From Ceratopteris richardii (Eukaryota; Streptophyta; Polypodiopsida; Polypodiales; Pteridaceae): DNA of 64,000 nucleotides. The notes beneath the pieces were generated by a model that made no database searches, was not told where the DNA came from, and saw only the letters and a program-made list of their open reading frames with translations. Location of the stretch: NCBI GenBank assembly GCA_020310875.1, contig CM035413.1, forward strand, positions 162,296,806-162,360,805. Reading direction: 5' to 3'. The translations under genes and the position numbers were made by a program. Position 1 is the stretch's first letter; each line of letters opens with the position of its first letter. Positions 48,801 through 57,126 of this stretch are shown here, piece after piece.

Positions 48801-49707
48801 GAAGTTGTGCCACTCCTATCTCCTGTACACTACTTGTCTCATCTCGTGCAAGTTCTCTTTGGGTTGATGTCCCCGGATCGACATTGTCAGGGCAACCTTC
48901 ACTGTCTGATAGATGAGCCGTCTGCAGAAATGTTTCAAAATCAAAATTTGGGTCTTCGGTGAAAGTGGCCATCGCTGCAAATTCTGCATCGGTAGGTAGC
49001 GGAGGGGCAGAGGGAGTGGGCTGTACCACCTCTCTTGGTTGAGACTCCTGGAGATGGATTGTGATTGGTGCCACCGGGGCTTCCTCTCTAGTGGAGACTT
49101 CGGTAGTGGTTGCTGGAGGGATCAGGACTTGTGAAAGGGATCCACGCATTCTTTTTGCAGGCTGACTCCCTGACTTTCGCCCTTTAAACAACTCCAGATG
49201 TGCATACTTTAGGGCTCGAGCAACTGGCACATCATACGCCAGACATCTGTAGATGATTCTAGTCAACGCACAGCAACCATGTAGAGTGGGCTTCCTCACC
49301 CCCCGCTTGCCTGCCTCATATACCTGATCTAAGATCCATACCGGCATCTTAATGGGCAAGCTTCCGGTCTCTGCTAAATACAATCCGTACCATATCTTCT
49401 TGTGAGGCTGAGTGAAACGGTCCTGAGCTGGAAATGCGAAGTGCTGGAGGCACATCCGCAGGGGTATGGCGATGTTGGGGGTGAGGGCGCACATGTCTTT
49501 GAGCTTCTTGACTCTATTGCTTTTCATTGATTCTGGTATCTGGGGGTCGCGATCTGAAGGCACATGAGTGCCATACATTTGAAGGGCTTCCCTGATTAAT
49601 GTTACATTTAGTTCAAACTTCCTCATCTCCTCCAGATTAGATAAGGAGGGCACCCAAAATGTGCCTGAATGATCTTTATCCCCGGTAGGTTTCAACGTAG
49701 CAATCAA
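45874..49707 (-). CDS. Gypsy F additional ORF downstream of pol (1277 codons), function unknown
   Basis: I do not recognise a family. Residues 1-200 form a globular-looking domain (FWVPSLSNLEEMRKFELN, LHGCCALTRIIYRCLAYDVP). About 200-660 is rich in P, S, T and Q with no obvious structure. About 665-875 is strongly predicted coiled coil by heptads (LEENNKGLCTLSATLQERV, ALEQANAQLKARHMEE, LRRHLAATQEENRRLQQQNQ). About 925-1277 is a second globular domain rich in W, Y, H and C, ending KRSVKGDRP. No signal peptide or membrane segment is visible, so it does not resemble an envelope. The open frame extends upstream of the first Met through LQEIWQKAGLQ and LPKPDFLRCYYLIATLKP, so the true start lies in 49704-50099. 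The last codons contain the PPT-proximal hairpin. Confidence 0.85.
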   Translation of the reverse strand: MIATLKPTGDKDHSGTFWVPSLSNLEEMRKFELNVTLIREALQMYGTHVPSDRDPQIPESMKSNRVKKLKDMCALTPNIAIPLRMCLQHFAFPAQDRFTQPHKKIWYGLYLAETGSLPIKMPVWILDQVYEAGKRGVRKPTLHGCCALTRIIYRCLAYDVPVARALKYAHLELFKGRKSGSQPAKRMRGSLSQVLIPPATTTEVSTREEAPVAPITIHLQESQPREVVQPTPSAPPLPTDAEFAAMATFTEDPNFDFETFLQTAHLSDSEGCPDNVDPGTSTQRELARDETSSVQEIGVAQLPQRLSTQAQEKAPRDNPEEDEDEAPAYTAQLKRLYQTIKQVQRRHKMSEEANRALVNQMLQSEHIDPQFVESLNLLADTCGISEAMRTMVYQENPAYDQRRIDTRPRQGKMIQMEVSTALATSTSEDVHMISPRPNDEPEDITHAPSLPSSPIPPSEPLSTCLFTQPFSSYSETIVHTPVSTFRPSPSSILVTQIFEPQLGHPSLPHAFGQPSVTSQTLSISLPPNPPFPPSQTLPTPSLVTASGTTLITQPSFWTYLVNILQQVDEHKKKSLPQIHSPTFTATTITPPTVPVFTFHESHSLMSDPMDISPSAGSPTTTVLTTPSQVITLTSPLPHTVGTTSTFPIPTSQPPASSTSFSLALDTMLEAATQLKQEYTLLEENNKGLCTLSATLQERVNALEFIHTESQSKISALEQANAQLKARHMEESKAMEEQLRDQMGRNARLQRNMALLRRHLAATQEENRRLQQQNQENLEAAMENTPGAPIDPVKFQAVPSESIQQILETYANLLEAHDQLADQLKDLQRPQESTPHRQEPKEMTDAATSTEPEHSTTNDVLELRQQIAELKLKLMQYERPPSPPEQPSEEEAVTIPVEEAFDDAYEPQPFPGGCVTEEGQDTYEEPPSAWMKQVEEMGQTHQERISTQMLAMKAIEDTILHSEYFRHIAPRRLITSSELQYKPYFVLLADYNAKIKRVTNKCPTFATQFEPEDIPEAARKGAIFQPMWRQKLLETYPEMLRTWDHAPMHLKYNPCFGPVQRRRSWKAFAIKVQNNANCKEWLNYPAIAPPTGTPTVSYMIATIRHWIPRLHPMPDVVAQMMLKIFDMMQVVLKNFRNVCRIQPPIPGFINGNYDLLYDMSTTPSIRVAYAWHARIRYLPACYKQTFDDMFTTGFWEAHSEVFAPRPTHLLHLFACEQTMHSELYTMPQPDMPGTVDWEALQRDLIRGLRIKEQELATDLLQKYIDQTVEKRSVKGDRP

Positions 49708-50099
49708 ATAGTAACACCTGAGGAAGTCAGGTTTTGGTAGAGCTGCACTGAAGTAAGTTTGAAGTCCTGCCTTTTGCCAGATCTCTTGAAGGGGAGCTGC
49801 ATTTTGTAAGGTCTCAAATTCTCTTGAAAAGAATTGGAAGGTCCACCAAACCCCTCCACACTCCTCTTGGACTCCCAGATGTGGTCTGCGTCTCCCAAAT
49901 CCCCTGGCATTTCATTGAACCAATGGGAGTGCCCTTTTATTCTTTCGGTTAGTCCACTGGGTGGATCTGGAATAGGAATCCTTCGCACATTCAAGAATTC
50001 TTCAGGCCTAGCTGTTGGTGGAGCTTCCACTGGCATGGCATCCCAATTGATAGGGGCACCAGATCCTGCCTGAGAGCTTGTTCCTGCCGCTGTTGCCAT
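49704..50099 (-). CDS. N-terminal part of the gypsy F additional ORF, frameshifted
   Basis: It begins MATAAGTSSQAGSGAPINWDAMPVEAPP and includes RIPIPDPPSGLTERIKGHSHWFNEMPGDLGDADHIWESKR. After that the reading frame of the downstream ORF becomes the better one (WWTFQFFSREFETLQ, then LQEIWQKAGLQTYF), so a single frameshift around 49840-49890 probably split one gene of about 1,400 codons. The frame as given ends in SSGVTI at 49704, overlapping the downstream Met by 4 bases. Whether the shift is a mutation or programmed frameshifting cannot be told from one copy. Confidence 0.7.
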   Translation of the reverse strand: MATAAGTSSQAGSGAPINWDAMPVEAPPTARPEEFLNVRRIPIPDPPSGLTERIKGHSHWFNEMPGDLGDADHIWESKRSVEGFGGPSNSFQENLRPYKMQLPFKRSGKRQDFKLTSVQLYQNLTSSGVTI

Positions 50100-50329
50100 G
50101 AGAGTAGGTCGCTTATCTGCTGGAAGACGAAAGGCACATTAGTGTTGCATAGGAAACAAGATGTAATGGTGTTCCCTTCACAATACTAACATGACAATCC
50201 CGGAGGTCAGTGGTTAGTGGTGAGGTGTTTATGATATGTGTGAGTGGTGATTAAAGGTCAGTGTCATCCTAGATGCATACTTTGGTTATGCAATGGGCTC
50301 GAAATGCTTCTGTGTTAGTGTGGACGGAT
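50100..50329 (-). other. Spacer between gypsy F pol and its additional ORF
   Basis: 230 bp with no conserved frame. A short stretch near 50270-50290 (gatgcatactttgg) resembles the repeat in the post-pol region of B (near 31553), suggesting that the extra ORF lies within the tail that is non-coding in A and B. Confidence 0.5.
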
Positions 50330-50596
50330 TTACAGAATAAGGTCAGGGGGTTTAGTACACAGTTTAATTCTCCACACTTTGATACAGGAGTCGTAGCTCT
50401 TAGAGCTAAGGACAGGTGAAGATTTCGGTCTGAGAGTGTGATGTATGTGGGACCTTGTGGGTACCCATTTCCAGACATTCCTGGGGTTGATGGGAGTGGG
50501 GGCAGTGAGAGGTGTAGGTATCTTGTCACTTTCTGCGTTGTTGGCCAAGAGTGCTTGTGAAAGCTGCTTCATCCTCGTGCCTGTAGGTGAAGTAAT
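50330..50596 (-). CDS. Gypsy F polyprotein C-terminal end, left of copia E
   Basis: In the restored frame this continues directly from 57127. It reads ITSPTGTRMKQLSQALLANN, then NVWKWVPTRSHIHHTL, and stops at 50330. The KWVPTRS motif corresponds to KWVPIRR at the end of the A and B polyproteins and is the last of the WVP repeats. Bases 50592-50596 are one copy of the copia E target duplication. Confidence 0.82.
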   Translation of the reverse strand: MTSPTGTRMKQLSQALLANNAESDKIPTPLTAPTPINPRNVWKWVPTRSHIHHTLRPKSSPVLSSKSYDSCIKVWRIKLCTKPPDLIL

Positions 50597-51602
50597 TGTT
50601 AAAAGTCAAGCTTCAAGCTAAAAATTCGTGGGGAATCTTTTATGGACATGTGGAGCAATCAAAGGAAGCCAAAAGCCACGAGATTCCATCAAGAAAAGTC
50701 ACTCAACCACTCCCCAAGTCATCTCAACTAATTCCTCCAAGTTAGGAGGCTGATTTGGAAAGGTAGTTCCTAGATTTTAGGGGCACACCTCTCACTATAA
50801 AAGGAGCATGTATCCCGACTTCTTTTGGGCCATCTTCTTGGAGTTTTAGCTCATGTAAAGTGAGCACTAAGTGCTGGAGTTGTGATAAGCAAGCCCCTTG
50901 CTTAAGCAACCCCCTTGCTTGCTTGTTTGTTTTCTTTTAGTAGGCATATCTATGTGTGTGCGCAGGCAGTGTTGCAACTCTCTACCCCTGAGTTGTTAGC
51001 ATTGGTTCTCCCTCATATGGTATCCATTTGATGTAATTCTTGTCTCATTGGATAGCTATAAGAGTCTATTTTATGCTTACCAATTCTCTGGAGCATTCTC
51101 TGAGTAAGCTGGGAGCAACATTCATTTTAGTGAAGTTGTGTGATTGATATCTCTCTCTTTGTGTAGGCTCTGTTGGAAATATTTTGCTCTCTGTTGTAAG
51201 GGCTGGTTCTCCTTCTCTATGTATCCATTTGCTATGATTTTGGTGTCATTGGGTAGCTATTAGAGTCCTCTAAAGTTGACTTAAGTTTGAGACTCATTCT
51301 CTGTATAATCTCTGAGAAAAGTTTGCTGGAGTGAAGTGAGGTCTCTGCTTGACTAGCAGTTGTGAGCATTCAACTAGCTCATGTTGTAGACATTGTTTCT
51401 CTTTGTGTAAGCATCCATTTCAAGTGAAATTTGTTTTGTTGGAAAGCCCTTGGTGTCTACTACAGGTCTACAAAAGCTCACTGGAGTTCTCTGCATAAGC
51501 TCTGAGTAAGAGCATTTTTGGTGTGCAGAGGTCAAAGAAGGATACCTATGGAGGTCATTCGCGCTTCATCGTTGCTTAGGGGTTGAGATACTTCCCCCAT
51601 CA
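50597..51602 (+). repeat. 5' LTR of copia E
   Basis: TGTTAAAAG to CCATCA, 1006 bp, with TATAAAAGG at 50796-50804. Three loosely similar segments of the type GTTGTGAGC/ATTCTCTG...GAG recur between 51000 and 51540. Confidence 0.95.
50796..50804 (+). promoter_or_regulatory. TATA box of copia E LTR promoter
   Basis: TATAAAAGG, 200 bp into the LTR, repeated in the 3' LTR at 56315-56323. Confidence 0.7.
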
Positions 51603-51603
51603 G

Positions 51604-51615
51604 TGGTATCAGAGC
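51604..51615 (+). other. Primer-binding site of copia E
   Basis: TGGTATCAGAGC is a perfect initiator tRNA-Met type PBS, one base after the LTR. Confidence 0.9.
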
Positions 51616-51863
51616 ATTTGGGCATCTTGGAGGTATCACATACAAGCAAGAAGACCTCTTGGAGTTGGTGGTTGAAGAGTTGCATCAACAAAAGCTTCTT
51701 GGAGGTAGCTCACATCAAGGGGGAGCTATTCTACTCAAATTTGCAAGAGCACAAGGTGTCCATCTAAGGAAAGCTTTGGATTGAGGTAACCTCAGAGCCT
51801 CATTTTCATTTTACACACATTGGAGCATTAGCCAAGGGCTAGGTCAAGTATCAAAGACTAGAT

Positions 51864-54800
51864 ATGGGAGACTTCAACACTCAAATTGAAAAGCTAGACA
51901 AAGGTAACTATCAACCATGGAGATTTAGGGTCTCCAACTATCTTATGGGCAAGGGCCTTTGGGGGTTGATTAGTGGAAGTGAACCAAGACCTAGGTTGGA
52001 TGAGAATCCAACCAATGACCAGAGAAGGGCCTTTAGGGAATGGAATGAAAGAGACAAGAGGGTTATCTTTATTCTTTCCCAACACATTAGCAATAGCATG
52101 ATCGGCCATATCCAAGACCTGGATTCAAGCATGAAGGTATGGGAGACACTTGAAAGGCTTTATTCAACAAGCACCAAAGCAAGGAAGATCCAACTCAAGA
52201 ATGAGCTCAACAACCTTAGGAAGAGCTCAGGGAGTAGCATAAATGACTACATACTTAAGGTCAAGGAGTTATCAGATGCATTGGGATCCATTGGAAGCCA
52301 CGTAGACGATGACGATCTTGTGGCTTATACTCTCAATGGTTTGAGAGATGATGAGAAGTGGAAACCCTTTACCACTTCAGTTTATGTAAGGGATAATCTT
52401 CCCGATTTTGAGCAATTGGTTGCTCTCATGGTCACCGAAGAAATGAACATAGGTGGAAGTTCAACTAAAAGCAAAGATGCACAAGTTTTCTATGCAGGTA
52501 ATCAAAGGGGCAAAGGAAGACAAGGACAAGGAAGGGGCAAAGGAAGGTTTGGAGGAAGGCAAGGCCACTCAAGAAATCAAGGACATGACCAAGGCACCTC
52601 ATCACAAAGAGGGAGAGGAAGATCAAGAGGAAGAGGAGGACGACATCAACAAAACAGGAATCAAGATGGCGAAGGATGTTACATATGTGGCAAGTTTGGC
52701 CACTATGCTAGAGATTGCTACCAAGGAGGAAACCAAAGGAACTATAATCAAGGTTCTTCATACAAAGGCCAAGGTAATTATGCTTCTACAAGTTCAGAAA
52801 ATGACAATCTCTTGATGATGCACATGAATGGGAATTCAAGCAAAGTAGATAACACTTGGTATATTGATAGTGGATGTAGCAACCATATGAGTTGCAATGC
52901 TTCTTGGTTTACTAATCTACATGTTCCCAAAGGTAAAGGACATGTAGAAACAGGTGATGATACAGCCCATGAGATCTCCCATGTTGGAGATGTAGCTTTG
53001 GATGACAAGGAGGAAGGAAGATGTCTCAAGGATGTCTTGCATGTACCTACCATCACAAAGAACTTGGTGTCCGTTGGGCAAATGGTTGAAAGAGGCTATC
53101 AAGTAAGGTTCAACAAAGGTGGATGCTTTGTGGAGAACCCTAAGCAAGGTTACAAGGTCATAGCAAGAGGAAAGAAGCAAGGGAGACTCTTCACTTTGGA
53201 GGTAAATTCTCATTCTACTCAACATGTCTACTTCACATATGGAAACAAGAGGATTTCGGAGTTGGACTTGTGGCACAAGAGGATAGGTCACATCAACATA
53301 CAAAGAATGAAGGAAATGCAATTCAAGAGGCTGGTTGAAGGTCTTCCCAACTTCCAAGGACAAGGTATGAAGCATTTATGTGAATCTTGTCAACTAGGGA
53401 AGCAAGCGAGACTTCCATTCAAGAAGAGTGGCTACATAAGCCAACATCCATTGGAGTTGATACATACAGATGTGTGGGGGCCAACGAAAGAGCAATCCAT
53501 TGGAGGTAACAAGTACTTTGTCACTTTTATAGATGATTGCACAAGGATGGTTTGGGTTTATTTCATCAAAAACAAATCAGATGTGTTTACATGTTTCAAA
53601 GCATTCAAGGCAATGGTAGAGAAGGAAACAGGTACATATATCAAGAAGCTAAGGTCCGATGGAGGGGGAGAATATTTCTCAAATGAGTTTTCTGATTTTT
53701 TAATGGATCAAGGCATCAAGAGGCAAGTAACATGCAGGTACACACCCCAACAAAATGGAGTAGCAGAGAGAAAGAATAGATACATTGCCGAGATCGCTAG
53801 AGCAATGCTTAATGAGATGAATGTACCTAACATGTTTTGGAGTGATGCAGCAAATACCGCCGTGTATCTAATGAATAGGGCTCCTACCTCAGGGATCCAT
53901 GGCTTGACACCATATCAAGCCTATTATGGTAAGAAACCTGATCTTTCCCACTTGAAGATATTTGGATGTACTTGTTATGTACATGTGCCAAGTGAATTGA
54001 GGCACAAGCTACAACCAAAGGCAGAAAAGTGTGTGTTTCTAGGATATTCAAATGATCATAAAGGTTACAGGTGCTTCAACCCAAATACAAAGGACTTGAG
54101 GATATCAAGGGATGTAGCATTTGATGAGCTACTCCCTTGGTATAAGAAGTATGATTGTATGCAGGACTATGAAGAAGAAAAGCATGGACATGATGAAGAA
54201 CAAATCGACCTAGAGCTAAGCGGCCCAAGGTGTTCCATCAATGAAGATAGTTCAAGCATGAACTCACCATGGAGGGGGAGATCTTCATCAAGCTATGAAG
54301 CACAATCAATCAACAAAGGCAAAGCAACATTGGTGGAGTTGGATGAAGAAGGTAATGAAGTTGAAGATGATGAAGGACACATGATGGAGAAAGAAGCCAC
54401 GTCAAAGAAAGAGATCAAGTTCCCAAGGCAAAGGAGGTTTATTCCTCCAAAAGGTGAAGAAAGGAAGTCTTCTAGAGTTAAGTATCCAACTCAAAGGTTT
54501 ACTTATGATTCATACATGGCAACACATTATGCATATATGAACAAAGTAGTAGAAGATCATGAGCCCGATTGCTATGAAGATGCAAGCAGGTACACCGAAT
54601 GGAAAGAGGCAATGCAAGAAGAGATCGACGCACTTGAGGAAAATCAAACATGGACTCTAGTGCCCAAGAAGGAGAACATGAAGGTAATAGGTAATAAGTG
54701 GGTGTATAAAGTAAAGAGGAATTCAGATGGATCTATTTCTAGGTTCAAAGCAAGATTGGTGGCCAAGGGTTTTGCACAAACCTATGGAGTGGACTTTGAA

Positions 54801-56087
54801 GAGACATTCAGCCCCGTGGCAAAGATGAGCACCATTAGGACACTCATTGCAATGGCTGCTAGCAAAGGATGGAAGCTCTTCCAATTGGATATCAAGAATG
54901 CCTTTCTCAATGGAGACTTGGAAGAAGAGGTATACATGGAGCAACCACTAGGTTTTGTTCATAAAGAGTTTCCACATCATGTTTGTAGGTTGAAGAAGGC
55001 ACTTTATGGCCTAAAGCAAGCTCCAAGGGCTTGGAACCAAAGATTGGTGGACTATTTGATCAAATGTGGTTACAATCAATGCAAGGCGGATCCATCTCTC
55101 TTCATCAAACAAAGAGGAGAACTTGTGGTCTACATGTGTGTGTATGTAGATGATCTTATCATTACAGGTAATGATACAAAGGGCATTGAGGAGATCAAGG
55201 CAAAGCTTGGAAAGGAGTTTAGGATCTCTGATCTTGGAGATCTTAGGTATTTTCTTGGCATTGAAGTTGTATACAAAGAAGAAGGTATTATGCTCATACA
55301 AAGGAAGTATATTCTAGACCTACTTGAGAGGTTTGGGATGCTACATTGCAAGCCTATTTCAAATCCCATGGAAGTTAATGTAAAGCTAAGCTCCATTGAT
55401 GGAGAGCCATTAGAGGATGTAACTTTGTATCGATCTATTGTAGGCTCTTTCAATTATGCCACAATAACCAGGCCTGACATAGCATATGGAGTTGGAGTGT
55501 TATCACAATTTATGCATAGTCCAAGGACTACACACTTGCAAGCTGCAAGAAGAATGTTGCGATATCTCAAAGCCACTATAAATGAAGGATTGTTCTACTC
55601 ATTTGATGATGATATGCAGGTCAAAGCTTATTCCGATGCCGATTGGGCCGGTTCGAAGGAAGATAGAAGGAGTACAAGTGGTTACCTAGTCATGCTAGGT
55701 AGCAAGATCATCTCATGGATTTCAAAGAAGCAACCCACGGTGGCATTATCTTCCACCGAGGCTGAGTATAGAGCTTTGGCTCAAGTCACATGTGAGCTAA
55801 TGTGGATTAAGAAGTTATTTATGGAGCTTAATTTGCAGGTTGACACATATCCAATTTTTTGTGACAACATGAGTAGCATTCATCTAGCATCGAACCCTGT
55901 CTATCATGCTAGAACCAAGCATATTGAAGTGCACTATCACTTCATAAGGGAAAAGGTGATATCCAAGGAAGTTTCAGTACATCATATTGGTACTAAGGAC
56001 CAAGTTGCGGACATGTTTACAAAGGCTTTGGATGGGATGAAGATTTCAAAATTCAAGCAATGCATCAACATGAAGGAGCTTGGATGA
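51864..56087 (+). CDS. Copia E Gag-Pol polyprotein, intact
   Basis: 1407 codons in one frame. Gag begins MGDFNTQIEKLDKGNYQPW; the start is supported by the homologous start of copia H Gag. A CX2CX4HX4C knuckle (CYICGKFGHYARDC) lies near residue 272 after RG-rich repeats. Protease has YIDSGCSNH with Asp335. Integrase has WHKRIGHIN, CESCQLGKQ, HTDVWGPTK, LRSDGGGEYF and NGVAERKNR. RT has LDIKNAFLNG, LYGLKQAPRAWN and VYVDDLIITG (Asp1096-Asp1097). RNase H has SDADWAGSKEDRRSTSGY, SSTEAEYRAL, DNMSSIHLASNPVYHARTKHIE and ends TKALDGMKISKFKQC. All catalytic residues expected for a copia element are present and there is no stop or shift, so it may encode functional proteins. Expression cannot be judged. 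Confidence 0.97.
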   Translation: MGDFNTQIEKLDKGNYQPWRFRVSNYLMGKGLWGLISGSEPRPRLDENPTNDQRRAFREWNERDKRVIFILSQHISNSMIGHIQDLDSSMKVWETLERLYSTSTKARKIQLKNELNNLRKSSGSSINDYILKVKELSDALGSIGSHVDDDDLVAYTLNGLRDDEKWKPFTTSVYVRDNLPDFEQLVALMVTEEMNIGGSSTKSKDAQVFYAGNQRGKGRQGQGRGKGRFGGRQGHSRNQGHDQGTSSQRGRGRSRGRGGRHQQNRNQDGEGCYICGKFGHYARDCYQGGNQRNYNQGSSYKGQGNYASTSSENDNLLMMHMNGNSSKVDNTWYIDSGCSNHMSCNASWFTNLHVPKGKGHVETGDDTAHEISHVGDVALDDKEEGRCLKDVLHVPTITKNLVSVGQMVERGYQVRFNKGGCFVENPKQGYKVIARGKKQGRLFTLEVNSHSTQHVYFTYGNKRISELDLWHKRIGHINIQRMKEMQFKRLVEGLPNFQGQGMKHLCESCQLGKQARLPFKKSGYISQHPLELIHTDVWGPTKEQSIGGNKYFVTFIDDCTRMVWVYFIKNKSDVFTCFKAFKAMVEKETGTYIKKLRSDGGGEYFSNEFSDFLMDQGIKRQVTCRYTPQQNGVAERKNRYIAEIARAMLNEMNVPNMFWSDAANTAVYLMNRAPTSGIHGLTPYQAYYGKKPDLSHLKIFGCTCYVHVPSELRHKLQPKAEKCVFLGYSNDHKGYRCFNPNTKDLRISRDVAFDELLPWYKKYDCMQDYEEEKHGHDEEQIDLELSGPRCSINEDSSSMNSPWRGRSSSSYEAQSINKGKATLVELDEEGNEVEDDEGHMMEKEATSKKEIKFPRQRRFIPPKGEERKSSRVKYPTQRFTYDSYMATHYAYMNKVVEDHEPDCYEDASRYTEWKEAMQEEIDALEENQTWTLVPKKENMKVIGNKWVYKVKRNSDGSISRFKARLVAKGFAQTYGVDFEETFSPVAKMSTIRTLIAMAASKGWKLFQLDIKNAFLNGDLEEEVYMEQPLGFVHKEFPHHVCRLKKALYGLKQAPRAWNQRLVDYLIKCGYNQCKADPSLFIKQRGELVVYMCVYVDDLIITGNDTKGIEEIKAKLGKEFRISDLGDLRYFLGIEVVYKEEGIMLIQRKYILDLLERFGMLHCKPISNPMEVNVKLSSIDGEPLEDVTLYRSIVGSFNYATITRPDIAYGVGVLSQFMHSPRTTHLQAARRMLRYLKATINEGLFYSFDDDMQVKAYSDADWAGSKEDRRSTSGYLVMLGSKIISWISKKQPTVALSSTEAEYRALAQVTCELMWIKKLFMELNLQVDTYPIFCDNMSSIHLASNPVYHARTKHIEVHYHFIREKVISKEVSVHHIGTKDQVADMFTKALDGMKISKFKQCINMKELG

Positions 56088-56106
56088 GGATGAAGAATTG
56101 AAGCTT

Positions 56107-56115
56107 GAGGGGGAG
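56107..56115 (+). other. Polypurine tract of copia E
   Basis: gagggggag directly precedes the 3' LTR. Confidence 0.85.
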
Positions 56116-57121
56116 TGTTAAAAGTCAAGCTTCAAGCTAAAAATTCGTGGGGAATCTTTTATGGACATGTGGAGCAATCAAAGGAAGCCAAAAGCCACGA
56201 GATTCCATCAAGAAAAGTCACTCAACCACTCCCCAAGTCATCTCAACTAATTCCTCCAAGTTAGGAGGCTGATTTGGAAAGGTAGTTCCTAGATTTTAGG
56301 GGCACACCTCTCACTATAAAAGGAGCATGTATCCCGACTTCTTTTGGGCCATCTTCTTGGAGTTTTAGCTCATGTAAAGTGAGCACTAAGTGCTGGAGTT
56401 GTGATAAGCAAGCCCCTTGCTTAAGCAACCCCCTTGCTTGCTTGTTTGTTTTCTTTTAGTAGGCATATCTATGTGTGTGCGCAGGCAGTGTTGCAACTCT
56501 CTACCCCTGAGTTGTTAGCATTGGTTCTCCCTCATATGGTATCCATTTGATGTAATTCTTGTCTCATTGGATAGCTATAAGAATCTATTTTATGCTTACC
56601 AATTCTCTGGAGCATTCTCTGAGTAAGCTGGGAGCAACATTCATTTTAGTGAAGTTGTGTGATTGATATCTCTCTCTTTGTGTAGGCTCTGTTGGAAATA
56701 TTTTGCTCTCTGTTGTAAGGGCTGGTTCTCCTTCTCTATGTATCCATTTGCTATGATTTTGGTGTCATTGGGTAGCTATTAGAGTCCTCTAAAGTTGACT
56801 TAAGTTTGAGACTCATTCTCTGTATAATCTCTGAGAAAAGTTTGCTGGAGTGAAGTGAGGTCTCTGCTTGACTAGCAGTTGTGAGCATTCAACTAGCTCA
56901 TGTTGTAGACATTGTTTCTCTTTGTGTAAGCATCCATTTCAAGTGAAATTTGTTTTGTTGGAAAGCCCTTGGTGTCTACTACAGGTCTACAAAAGCTCAC
57001 TGGAGTTCTCTGCATAAGCTCTGAGTAAGAGCATTTTTGGTGTGCAGAGGTCAAAGAAGGATACCTATGGAGGTCATTCGCGCTTCATCGTTGCTTAGGG
57101 GTTGAGATACTTCCCCCATCA
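56116..57121 (+). repeat. 3' LTR of copia E
   Basis: 1006 bp, one substitution relative to the 5' LTR, followed by GTAAT. Confidence 0.95.
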
Positions 57122-57126
57122 GTAAT

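Larger units (their letters stand above)
50597..57121 (+). mobile_element. Copia E: complete, apparently intact and recent
   Basis: LTRs of 1006 bp (50597-51602, 56116-57121) differ at a single position (aagagtct / aagaatct). The target duplication GTAAT is at 50592-50596 and 57122-57126. PBS, TATA, PPT and a single uninterrupted Gag-Pol frame are present. It is inserted in the tail-coding part of the gypsy F polyprotein. Its relatives in the window are the defective copia H and the short fragment at 1-544. Confidence 0.97.

Noticed and set aside
45874-50099. Extra ORF of gypsy F as an envelope-like gene
   Set aside because: Its position fits, but no signal peptide, hydrophobic fusion or transmembrane segment is visible; coiled coil and P/S/T-rich regions dominate.
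45285-50596. 45285-50596 as a separate non-autonomous element with a lone ORF
   Set aside because: The pol C-terminus at 50330-50596 joins in frame with gypsy F across copia E, so it is the 3' part of F and no second LTR lies between.
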